DNA of 33,116 nucleotides, from contig JAFGFK010000319.1 of assembly GCA_016931135.1 (NCBI GenBank), positions 1 through 33,116 on the forward strand, written 5' to 3'. Shown in pieces: positions 24,660-31,773 of the stretch; the stretch's first letter is position 1, and the number at the start of each line of letters is the position of its first letter. The notes under the pieces were generated by a model that saw nothing but the letters and a program-made list of their open reading frames with translations, did not search any database and was not told the origin of the DNA. The DNA comes from Candidatus Sumerlaeota bacterium. Lineage in GTDB: Bacteria > Sumerlaeota > Sumerlaeia > MWCT01. The position numbers and the translations under genes are program-made.

Positions 24660-26564
24660 TTACCTGGCGAGAGCGTCAAGAAGGGTTCCTATGGTTTTGG
24701 AATCCGGGGGGGTTATCAGGGCGACCTCATGATGATCCAATTGTAAACCGTTACGTTTTCCATCTCCAAGATCGACTACTTTCCTGAGGTCAGCCGAGGG
24801 CGAAAGGATGAAACATCTTCTTCGGGGAATCACCGGCGAGATATAAAGGGACTGTTTCTTCTGCGAAAGATTGTAGGCAATCTCGAAATCATCCAATGTA
24901 AAATGGAAAAGTTCACTCGATGGTTTGTTTTTCTTATGGAAGAATCGGGCAAGAAGAGGGTCCGGCATTTCGCCGGGAATCCCGTCATAACATAAAACTT
25001 CAGCGACCGTCGTATCTTTATCCTGCAACTTCCGCCATAAATCTCGTGGAAGAAGGATTTGCCGGGAAGTGGACAGAAATAAAAGCAGGGCGTTTCTTTC
25101 TTCCATATCCAATTCTCCTTCCCCGGAGGAAAGATAAATGAGGTAAGGGGGAAGGGGAATGTCAAACTTCCGGCAGTATTGAACAATGAATGTCAGGCGG
25201 TCATCCATAACGAGGGGGAGATTGCCCTTTGCTGGAAGAGATAATTTTACGAAGTCGAACGGACGCACCCAGGTACACGCCCTGCTCCTGGCGATAAAGT
25301 TGTGGGCGAAAAAGCGGTCTGTTACAATTGCCAGTTGGGGACGCCTGACAAGATTTTTAACGGCAAAGCCTCTTAATGCGCCGATGATATGCGTCAATTT
25401 GTGAAACATATCTTCGATATCATAAACCGGTTCAATCGAGTCATTATAAAGTCCCTGGCGCTTGACGTTGTAATTCCAGACGGCGAATCCACGGAGATTC
25501 GCCCCGCCTTCCATCGCTCCCGCCACCGCCATGATCTGGTTGACAACGGCATCGGTTATATTGGCGCGATCGACTGACGCCTGCCCCAATCCCCAGCTGT
25601 TTCCCGTGGTCCAGAGCCAGTAAGGTTTGTCGTACATCCTGGAAAGATAGGCGAGTTGCCTGAGAAAAACAGCCAGCATGATCACGTCGCCTTCCTTGAC
25701 AGGCGTTGCCTGGTTGCCATCCCGGGGATAGACATCGAACGTGGGATGGAAAAAGGGCGGAGCGCTGCGGAACAATTCCGGCACGCTCGGCATGGTGTTT
25801 TCCTCGCGTCCATGATGTCCGCAGAAAGACATGGTCGATGGAATATCCGGACAAACGGAATGCCAGGCTTGTGCGCTCCAGGAGGCATATTCCACGATAT
25901 AATTGGACTGGAATTCCCCCAGATTATACAACGTTTCCTGCGATCCTTTAAGGGCTTCCTGAAAACCGAGTCCGGTTCTTTTTTTGAACTCCCTCTCCGC
26001 ATAGGGGGAATAATCGCCGCCAAAAGGCTCATCGGACAGGTTGATCATAAGAAGAATGGAACGATAAGGTTCTACGAAATGTTCCACAATCCATTTATAA
26101 TAAAGCTGAATGTCCGCCTGATATTGAGGGGAATAAAAACATGCGGATACGCCGCCCCAGTCGATGACGCTGCCATCGGGACTCCTGCGAAGGGATTCCG
26201 GATGGTCGTTATTCCAGCGGCTCCCCATTTGAATCTGATATCCTATGGGAAGAACAACGGGAATATTGAGTAAAAGGCAGGTTTCCAGAAGCCGATGCTG
26301 CGCCTCGATAATGGAAACGGCGTCCTCATGGCGGGGATCGCGTTTGTCCCTGTACGCCTCCCATACGGCATAGGAAAGACCCGGTTCAATTTTGGAAGCG
26401 TCCACTTCGCCGGGATTATTGTGCCCTATCCAGACATAATTGGCGCCCTCATCGATCTGTCTTTTGACATGAACGGACATATCCTCTGAAGACATCTCGG
26501 GATAAGCGTCCATCGCCCAGCCCGAATAAAAATGATTTTTCATATTCAACGCATCACTCTCCAT
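24660..26564 (-). CDS. TIM-barrel protein related to clan GH-A glycosidases (GH42-like), possibly inactive
   Basis: The 634-residue protein has no signal peptide and is probably cytoplasmic. The ATG at 26564 is preceded by AAGGA at good spacing; the ATG seven codons later is an alternative. Segments fit a GH-A barrel: ANYVWIGHNNPGEV, IPVVLPIGYQIQMGSRW, SILLMINLSDEPFGGDYSPYAEREFKKRTG (strand 4, acid/base candidate E179), and DKPYWLWTTGNSWG (313-325, strand 7). The strand-7 position where GH-A enzymes carry the nucleophile Glu reads as Trp/Thr here. A Rossmann-like second domain begins near 408 (RPQLAIVTDRFFAHNF), as in GH42 trimerisation domains. The C-terminus (about 560-634) is a small beta domain. 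Substrate is unknown, and loss of catalysis is possible but depends on the alignment. It is divergent from the PEGA gene and shares a 338-base control region. Confidence 0.6.
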   Translation of the reverse strand: MESDALNMKNHFYSGWAMDAYPEMSSEDMSVHVKRQIDEGANYVWIGHNNPGEVDASKIEPGLSYAVWEAYRDKRDPRHEDAVSIIEAQHRLLETCLLLNIPVVLPIGYQIQMGSRWNNDHPESLRRSPDGSVIDWGGVSACFYSPQYQADIQLYYKWIVEHFVEPYRSILLMINLSDEPFGGDYSPYAEREFKKRTGLGFQEALKGSQETLYNLGEFQSNYIVEYASWSAQAWHSVCPDIPSTMSFCGHHGREENTMPSVPELFRSAPPFFHPTFDVYPRDGNQATPVKEGDVIMLAVFLRQLAYLSRMYDKPYWLWTTGNSWGLGQASVDRANITDAVVNQIMAVAGAMEGGANLRGFAVWNYNVKRQGLYNDSIEPVYDIEDMFHKLTHIIGALRGFAVKNLVRRPQLAIVTDRFFAHNFIARSRACTWVRPFDFVKLSLPAKGNLPLVMDDRLTFIVQYCRKFDIPLPPYLIYLSSGEGELDMEERNALLLFLSTSRQILLPRDLWRKLQDKDTTVAEVLCYDGIPGEMPDPLLARFFHKKNKPSSELFHFTLDDFEIAYNLSQKKQSLYISPVIPRRRCFILSPSADLRKVVDLGDGKRNGLQLDHHEVALITPPDSKTIGTLLDALAR

Positions 26565-26643
26565 TTACCGATCCTTGTATGGCGTGTTGACAATATTCAT
26601 AAGAGAAAAAACCAAGCGTAACCGTTTCTATTTAAATACAATC

Positions 26644-26672
26644 TTGCATACTGGTTATCATACTGGTATAAT
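26644..26672 (+). promoter_or_regulatory. promoter P1 of the PEGA-domain gene, with a 12-bp tandem repeat
   Basis: TTGCAT (26644-26649), a 17-bp spacer and a perfect TATAAT (26667-26672) with an extended TGG just before it make the best sigma70-type promoter in the window. CATACTGGT occurs twice (26647-26655 and 26659-26667) at a 12-base period, spanning the spacer and touching both boxes, so a regulator could bind there. It lies in the 338-base gap between divergent genes. Confidence 0.7.
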
Positions 26673-26809
26673 AAATCAAGGAAAAACAAAGGATTAAAGG
26701 AAAAATTCCTTTCCTCTACCAGGAATGCGGGATGATTCTCATGGGGTCATCAGGATACGCCCGATTTAAAACCGGCACAACTTTTTTTGCCGTTTTTTTC
26801 ATTTTTTTA

Positions 26810-26838
26810 TTGATATATATATCAAGGCGATATATATT
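26810..26838 (+). promoter_or_regulatory. promoter P2 of the PEGA-domain gene, overlapping a 16-bp palindrome
   Basis: TTGATA (26810-26815), a 17-bp spacer and TATATT (26833-26838) form a second promoter about 65 bases before the start at 26903. The -35 is the left half of the perfect palindrome TTGATATATATATCAA (26810-26825). Together with P1 this supports placing the coding start at 26903 and reading the open frame before it as leader. Apart from these elements, the 26565-26902 gap shows nothing else that could be named. Confidence 0.55.
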
Positions 26839-26902
26839 AAAATTTCAAATTATAAATGCGCATAGTGAAATCCGGCTATTTGAAAAAAAAGGGGAAATGG
26901 CG

Positions 26903-28345
26903 ATGAATATCAAATTAAAGTTAATAGGGGTATTATTTCCTGCCGTTATTATGGGGATATTCATGCCCAAATTCGGGTTCCCGGCGCAAGGGTCAGGTCA
27001 TGTACAGATCAAATGCGAAGCGGGGGTCAATATCTTCCTGGATGGAAATTTCAATAATCAAACAAGGGAAGATTTGAAGGGATTGATCATTCAAGACATC
27101 CCCACAGGGAAACATGTAATAAAGGCGGTAAAAGAAGGTTTTCAACCTATCGAGAGGGAGTTCAATCTTGTCTCAGGGCAGGTTTTGATGATAGAATTGA
27201 CAGGATTTATCCCAAAAATAGAGACCTATGAAGAGGGAGATGAAGCCAGAGCCAGGATTACCGTTCAAACAGGGAAAATCATTATTCAAAGCCTTCCCCT
27301 CGAATGTTCCATCAACATTCCATCCCTGGACATCTTTGGTTTGAAAAAGAGCAAGGATAAGCGGATCATTGACAAGGCGCCGGCTGGAACATACCAGATG
27401 GAATTTATCGCGCTGGGGAAAACCCTTCATTATACCCTGCAATTGAAGGGGAACGAAACTGTCAATCTCATGGTAAATTTTCTCAAGGATGAGGTTATCC
27501 AGGAAGGGGGATCCGTCATCAAAGCCGGACAAACGCCGGTTGCGCAAACAGGTCAGGCTACGCCGGTAGCGGGAATTCAAACCGCTCCCCAGTTTACCCC
27601 GCAAATCATCACGCAAACGCCTGTTCTTGCGCCGTCAAATCCCGGGAGTATATTATTTTCCGATCTTTTCGATGGAACGGACAGAACGCGTCCCGCAAAC
27701 TGGCAGATTTTTCACGCCCCCGAGCGAGAATACTGGTATATATTCGACAAACAATTCTGTTCTGGAAATGGAGACAACAATCCCGGAAAAAATGGATACA
27801 GCTGGGCTCTTGTCAATGCGGCGGGCGCTGAGGAGTGGACGGATTACGAGATACGGACCACTTTATGGGTGCGCCAGGCTAACGGCAAAGCCTTGATCAT
27901 TGGAAGATACAATGATGACGATAACTTTTATGCGGCTGTATTCGAGGCGTACCAGGGAGACCGGTTTTTGAAAATTCATAAAGTGGTCGATGGAACCTGG
28001 AGCATCCTCGCCTCCATGAAAAACAGTGAAAATGGAATGACTATCCCCCCCATGGAGAATGGTTATTCCAAGAAAGACTCGCAGGAAATGGTCTTTACCC
28101 TGTCCGGTTCCAGATTAAGACTGTCATTAGGAGGAAACGCAATTGTGGAAGCTCAGGATGATACATTCAAACAGGGGACGTGCGGCGTCGGGCAGTGGTA
28201 TCAATTCGTCCTGTTCGATAATTTTACCGTTACAGCGGTAAAAGCGGGAGCGCCCACCCAATCGGCTCCGCCGGGAATGGGACAGGCGCCTGCGTCGCCC
28301 AAGCCCAGCCAGTGGAGCCCCCTTCCCCAACCGAAATCCTATTAG
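26903..28345 (+). CDS. exported protein with two PEGA-like domains and a concanavalin-like (LamG/DUF1080-type) domain
   Basis: The frame is open from 26732, but ATG 26903 is preferred. AAGGGGAA sits at proper distance and a signal peptide follows (NIKLKLIGVLFPAVIMGIF ... FPAQ, about 30 residues). Two promoter candidates lie within the upstream open part. Product length is then 480 residues. The first PEGA-like domain is VQIKCEAGVNIFLDGNFNNQ ... IPTGKHVIKAVKEGFQ. The second is IIIQSLPLECSINIP ... APAGTYQMEFIALGK. A Gln/Thr/Pro linker (VAQTGQATPVAGIQTAPQFT) leads to a jelly-roll of about 200 residues (LFDGTDRTRPANWQIF ... YEIRTTLWVRQANGKALIIGRYNDDDNFYAAVF ... DNFTVTAVKAG), typical of carbohydrate-binding or DUF1080 folds. 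The tail is Pro-rich. It may bind glycans at the cell surface. It is divergent from the GH-A-like gene, which could share its substrate. Confidence 0.8.
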   Translation: MNIKLKLIGVLFPAVIMGIFMPKFGFPAQGSGHVQIKCEAGVNIFLDGNFNNQTREDLKGLIIQDIPTGKHVIKAVKEGFQPIEREFNLVSGQVLMIELTGFIPKIETYEEGDEARARITVQTGKIIIQSLPLECSINIPSLDIFGLKKSKDKRIIDKAPAGTYQMEFIALGKTLHYTLQLKGNETVNLMVNFLKDEVIQEGGSVIKAGQTPVAQTGQATPVAGIQTAPQFTPQIITQTPVLAPSNPGSILFSDLFDGTDRTRPANWQIFHAPEREYWYIFDKQFCSGNGDNNPGKNGYSWALVNAAGAEEWTDYEIRTTLWVRQANGKALIIGRYNDDDNFYAAVFEAYQGDRFLKIHKVVDGTWSILASMKNSENGMTIPPMENGYSKKDSQEMVFTLSGSRLRLSLGGNAIVEAQDDTFKQGTCGVGQWYQFVLFDNFTVTAVKAGAPTQSAPPGMGQAPASPKPSQWSPLPQPKSY

Positions 28346-28413
28346 CAAAATATTTTTTTACCACTGGGATCAGGTTGACGCCGGAGAATTCCTCATCGTT
28401 CCTGAAAAAAGAT

Positions 28414-28439
28414 CGAGACGGGTAAAGAGAGGCGTCTCG
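28414..28439. repeat. 7-bp inverted repeat after the PEGA gene
   Basis: CGAGACG (28414-28420) and CGTCTCG (28433-28439) pair perfectly around a 12-base loop. An A-rich stretch (28404-28410) precedes it, but no T run follows on the + strand, so it is not a standard terminator for the PEGA gene. It lies within the 245-base gap between that gene and hcp. Confidence 0.3.
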
Positions 28440-28544
28440 CTGGTTATTGGAAGAAATCGATGTCTCTTTCATCCTTTCATCCCCTTGTTTAAAGAAGACC
28501 TTGACTTATACTAAAACGCTATGAAATATAAAATTTGTCTTTTG

Positions 28545-28565
28545 GGGAGTTGAATACAAACTCCC
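28545..28565 (+). promoter_or_regulatory. stem-loop in the hcp leader
   Basis: GGGAGTT (28545-28551) and AACTCCC (28559-28565) form a perfect 7-bp stem with a 7-base loop. A perfect 8-bp palindrome ACAATTGT (28566-28573) follows immediately, and then the AAGGAGG ribosome site. TTGACT (28501-28506) and TATAAA (28527-28532) upstream are promoter-like, but their 20-bp spacing is long. The stem could be an operator or an mRNA structure near the ribosome site. Confidence 0.4.
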
Positions 28566-28590
28566 ACAATTGTTTATAAGGAGGATTTCA

Positions 28591-30237
28591 ATGTTCTGTT
28601 TCCAATGTCAAGAAACGGCAAGGAATCAGGGATGTACAGTCAAAGGCGTTTGCGGCAAATCTGAAGAAACCGCTGATCTTCAGGATTTACTCATTTACGC
28701 ATGCAAAGGCGTCGCTGTGTTTGGGGAAAAGTTGAAGGAAAGAGAAACCTTATACAGAAACGCCGCTCGTTTTCTGTGCGAGTCCCTTTTTACCACTATT
28801 ACAAACGTTGCGTGGGATAACAATGTCATCATTGATCGAATCAGAAAAGGACTCGAGATTCGAGAGGCGCTCAGGGAAAAGGTCGGAACTGACATATCCG
28901 GCGCCCTCCCGGATTGCGCCCTGTGGCATTCGGAAGACAATGAAGAAATCATGGCGAAAGCCCTCTCCCATGAGGTTCGCATTACGGCCACCCAAGATGA
29001 GGATATGCGTTCTTTGAGAGAGCTTCTGACCATTGGCTGCAAGGGTATTGCCGCTTATACGGATCATGCTGCGATACTGGGGCGTGAAAACGACGATATC
29101 TATGATTTCATCATGGAAGCGTTAGCCTCTACCACGAAGAATCTTTCAACGGATGAAATGATCAATATGGTCATGAAAGCCGGCGCGACCGCTGTCAAAG
29201 CCATGTCTCTTCTGGACGAGGCGAATACCAAAGCCTATGGCGCCCCGGAAATTACGGAAGTCAATATCGGCGTGAAGAAAAATCCCGGCATTTTGATTTC
29301 TGGCCACGACCTGAGAGATATGGAGGAGACGCTCAAACAAACTGAAGGAACAGGCGTCGACGTTTATACTCATGGGGAGATGCTGCCCGCAAACTACTAT
29401 CCTGCATTCAAAAAGTACGACCACTTCGTGGGGAATTACGGAGGATCATGGTGGATGCAGAATAGTGAGTTCGAGTCCTTCAATGGACCTATTGTACTTA
29501 CTACGAATTGTCTTATCCCGGTAAAAAAGGAAAATACATATCTGGACAGGTTGTTTACCACAGGCTTGGTCAACTATCCGGGGGCAAAGCATATTGCGGA
29601 CAGGAAAACTGGCGGGGCGAAAGATTTTTCCCCTGTTGTGGAACTGGCGAAAAAATGCCCGCCGCCGCAGGAGATCGAGTCCGGAAAGATCGTGGGAGGT
29701 TTCGCTCATAACCAGGTCATGGCGCTTATTGATAAAATCATCGCTGCCGTGAAATCGGGCGCCATTAAGCGATTTGTCGTGATGGCGGGTTGCGACGGAC
29801 GCCATAAAACGCGCAGTTACTTTACAGAGGTGGCGGAAAATCTGCCGAAGGACGCCGTGATTCTTACGGCGGGTTGCGCCAAATATCGTTACAACAAATT
29901 GAAACTGGGCGATATCGGCGGCATCCCCCGGGTTCTGGATGCGGGTCAATGCAATGATTCGTATTCCCTGGCGGTAATTGCCCTGAAACTCAAAGAGGCG
30001 CTCGGTTTGAACGACATCAATGAATTGCCTGTTTCCTATGACATTGCCTGGTATGAACAGAAAGCCGTGGCTGTGTTGCTGGCTCTGTTGTCTCTTGGCG
30101 TGAAGGGAATACGTTTAGGGCCTACATTGCCGGCATCTCTATCCCCCAATCTCCTTAAAGTCCTCGTGGATAAATTCGACATCAAACCCATTGGAACGGC
30201 GCAGGGTGATATCATCGCGATGATGGAAGGAAAGTAA
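28591..30237 (+). CDS. hcp: hydroxylamine reductase / hybrid-cluster protein, class I
   Basis: Hcp reduces hydroxylamine to ammonia in vitro and is now viewed mainly as a nitric oxide reductase/trans-nitrosylase under anaerobic nitrosative stress. ATG 28591 is chosen because AAGGAGG is well placed; an open frame extends seven codons upstream without one. The 548 residues and the N-terminal Cys spacing C3-x2-C6-x8-C15-x5-C21 match class I proteins of strict anaerobes. All hybrid-cluster ligand positions are present: H239, E263 (THGEML), C307, C401, C429 ([10 protein letters not shown]), C454 (DAGQCND), E489 and K491. They are offset by a constant five residues from those I recall for the Desulfovibrio enzyme. 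The FAD-dependent oxidoreductase gene follows after 98 bases and may supply electrons. Confidence 0.97.
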   Translation: MFCFQCQETARNQGCTVKGVCGKSEETADLQDLLIYACKGVAVFGEKLKERETLYRNAARFLCESLFTTITNVAWDNNVIIDRIRKGLEIREALREKVGTDISGALPDCALWHSEDNEEIMAKALSHEVRITATQDEDMRSLRELLTIGCKGIAAYTDHAAILGRENDDIYDFIMEALASTTKNLSTDEMINMVMKAGATAVKAMSLLDEANTKAYGAPEITEVNIGVKKNPGILISGHDLRDMEETLKQTEGTGVDVYTHGEMLPANYYPAFKKYDHFVGNYGGSWWMQNSEFESFNGPIVLTTNCLIPVKKENTYLDRLFTTGLVNYPGAKHIADRKTGGAKDFSPVVELAKKCPPPQEIESGKIVGGFAHNQVMALIDKIIAAVKSGAIKRFVVMAGCDGRHKTRSYFTEVAENLPKDAVILTAGCAKYRYNKLKLGDIGGIPRVLDAGQCNDSYSLAVIALKLKEALGLNDINELPVSYDIAWYEQKAVAVLLALLSLGVKGIRLGPTLPASLSPNLLKVLVDKFDIKPIGTAQGDIIAMMEGK

Positions 30238-30335
30238 CGCATTATAAGAACGAATTCTACCGAATGGCGGTAAGATAACGCTTCGTTACCCATCGGCAAG
30301 ATCGCATAATAAATCAAAAAAATCAGGAGGGAGTT

Positions 30336-31739
30336 ATGTCTATTCAACAAAGCCATACTGAAGTATTGATTATCGGGGGAGGTCCGGCAGGGATATCCTT
30401 TTGCCGTAAACTCAAAAAACTCAAACCGGAAAAAAAGATTACGGCGCTTAGGCCAGAAAAGCGCTCCATGGTATATTGCGCCATTCCTTATGCGCTTGAA
30501 GGACTTTTCGATCATCATAAAACCCTTAAGCGAGACGAGCTCATAACGGACACGGGAGCTATTCTAATCCAGAGATCGGCGAAGGAAATAGATCTGCAGG
30601 CAAAACGCGTGGTCGATGAAGCGGGTGACGTATATACCGCTGATGTGATTTTTATCGCCACTGGCGCGCGAAATATGATCCCCCCGATAGAGGGCGTGGA
30701 TGCGAAAAATATTCATACCGTAAAAACCCAGGATGACATGGAAAGGCTCCTCTTGGCTCTCGACAACGGCGCAAGGCGCGCGATTGTGATTGGGGCGGGC
30801 GCCATTGGCATTGAGCAAGCCCAGGCGTATCGCGCGAGGGGATTGGAAGTGTTTCTGGTTGATATGGCGTCCCGCGTATTGCCCGCCATGCTCGATGAGG
30901 ATATGGCGGAACCCCTCCATGAAACATTGCGTACAAATGGAATTAATTTGACCCTGTCAAGTCGCGTGGCGCGTATTGAAAAGAAGGAGGGAAAGGCAAA
31001 TCGCGTAGTTCTGTCGAAGGGGAATCATATCGATTTAGATCCTGAAAACGATTTTATATGTTTAGCCGTAGGAATGAGTCCTGATGTGGAACTGTTTAAA
31101 AACCAGGGACTCGAAATGAATAAGGACGGCATCATTGTGGATAGCCGCATGCGCACCAATATACCCGGAGTGTACGCCGCCGGGGATTGCTGCAGTTTTT
31201 TCTCGGGGATCGACAAAAAGCCTATCAGTGGAAAACTGGCTACCAACGCGGTCCCCATGGCAAAGATAGCGGCGCGCGTGGTAGCGGGCAAAGACGACGA
31301 ATATCCCGGTTTTTTCAATGGCGCGGCTACCTGCGTCTATGATTATCGGATCGGCTCCACGGGATTCACGAAGGAGCTCGCAAGGCAACGTGGCATAGAG
31401 CCCGTCATAGGATGGGGGGAAACCACGGCTCTATTCCCCATGATGCCGAATTCGGGTAAAATACGCGTGAAAATCGTTGCGGACGTAAAAGACCTGCGCG
31501 TAATCGGGGGGCAGATTGTCAGCAGCCTTCCGGCAACTGATAAAACTGATATTATTACCCTCGCCATCCAGCGAGGACTCACCCTGAAGGGATTATCAAA
31601 ACTCAGTTACAGCGCGCAGCCCTGGCAAAGCTTCATGCCCGCGCAAACTTCTATTGTACAGGCATGTGAGAACGCCCTGGATTCATTTATGGAGAAAAAT
31701 AAGGAAATTGTCTATCCGGATGTGCTGGAGTGCGTATAA
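30336..31739 (+). CDS. FAD-dependent NAD(P)H oxidoreductase of the NADH oxidase / CoA-disulfide reductase family
   Basis: The 467-residue product shows the FAD-binding dinucleotide fold (VLIIGGGPAGISF, 10-22), the NAD(P)H-binding fold (IVIGAGAIGIE, 150-160), the second FAD motif (GVYAAGDCC, 278-286) and a C-terminal dimerisation domain. C48 in RSMVYCAIPYALEG occupies the redox-cysteine position (SxxxCGIPY in the family). That suits NADH oxidase, peroxidase, persulfide or CoA-disulfide reductase activity; the exact substrate cannot be fixed. A CAGGAGGGA site precedes the ATG. The 98-base gap after hcp has two short stems (TACCG/CGGTA at 30258-30272 and TAACG/CGTTA at 30276-30288) but no T run, so co-transcription with hcp is possible. 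It does not resemble the Fe-S flavoprotein Hcr that reduces E. coli Hcp. Confidence 0.88.
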   Translation: MSIQQSHTEVLIIGGGPAGISFCRKLKKLKPEKKITALRPEKRSMVYCAIPYALEGLFDHHKTLKRDELITDTGAILIQRSAKEIDLQAKRVVDEAGDVYTADVIFIATGARNMIPPIEGVDAKNIHTVKTQDDMERLLLALDNGARRAIVIGAGAIGIEQAQAYRARGLEVFLVDMASRVLPAMLDEDMAEPLHETLRTNGINLTLSSRVARIEKKEGKANRVVLSKGNHIDLDPENDFICLAVGMSPDVELFKNQGLEMNKDGIIVDSRMRTNIPGVYAAGDCCSFFSGIDKKPISGKLATNAVPMAKIAARVVAGKDDEYPGFFNGAATCVYDYRIGSTGFTKELARQRGIEPVIGWGETTALFPMMPNSGKIRVKIVADVKDLRVIGGQIVSSLPATDKTDIITLAIQRGLTLKGLSKLSYSAQPWQSFMPAQTSIVQACENALDSFMEKNKEIVYPDVLECV

Positions 31740-31773
31740 GGGAGCGCATCCCGACTCCGTTGCCATCTTCGTT

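Noticed and set aside
26732-26902. Longer N-terminus for the PEGA gene (start at 26732)
   Set aside because: It would place a second hydrophobic segment ahead of a clear signal peptide and would run through the P2 promoter; the ribosome site fits 26903.
30258-30288. Possible terminator between hcp and the oxidoreductase gene
   Set aside because: Two short 5-bp stems are present but no T run follows, so evidence for termination is too weak.
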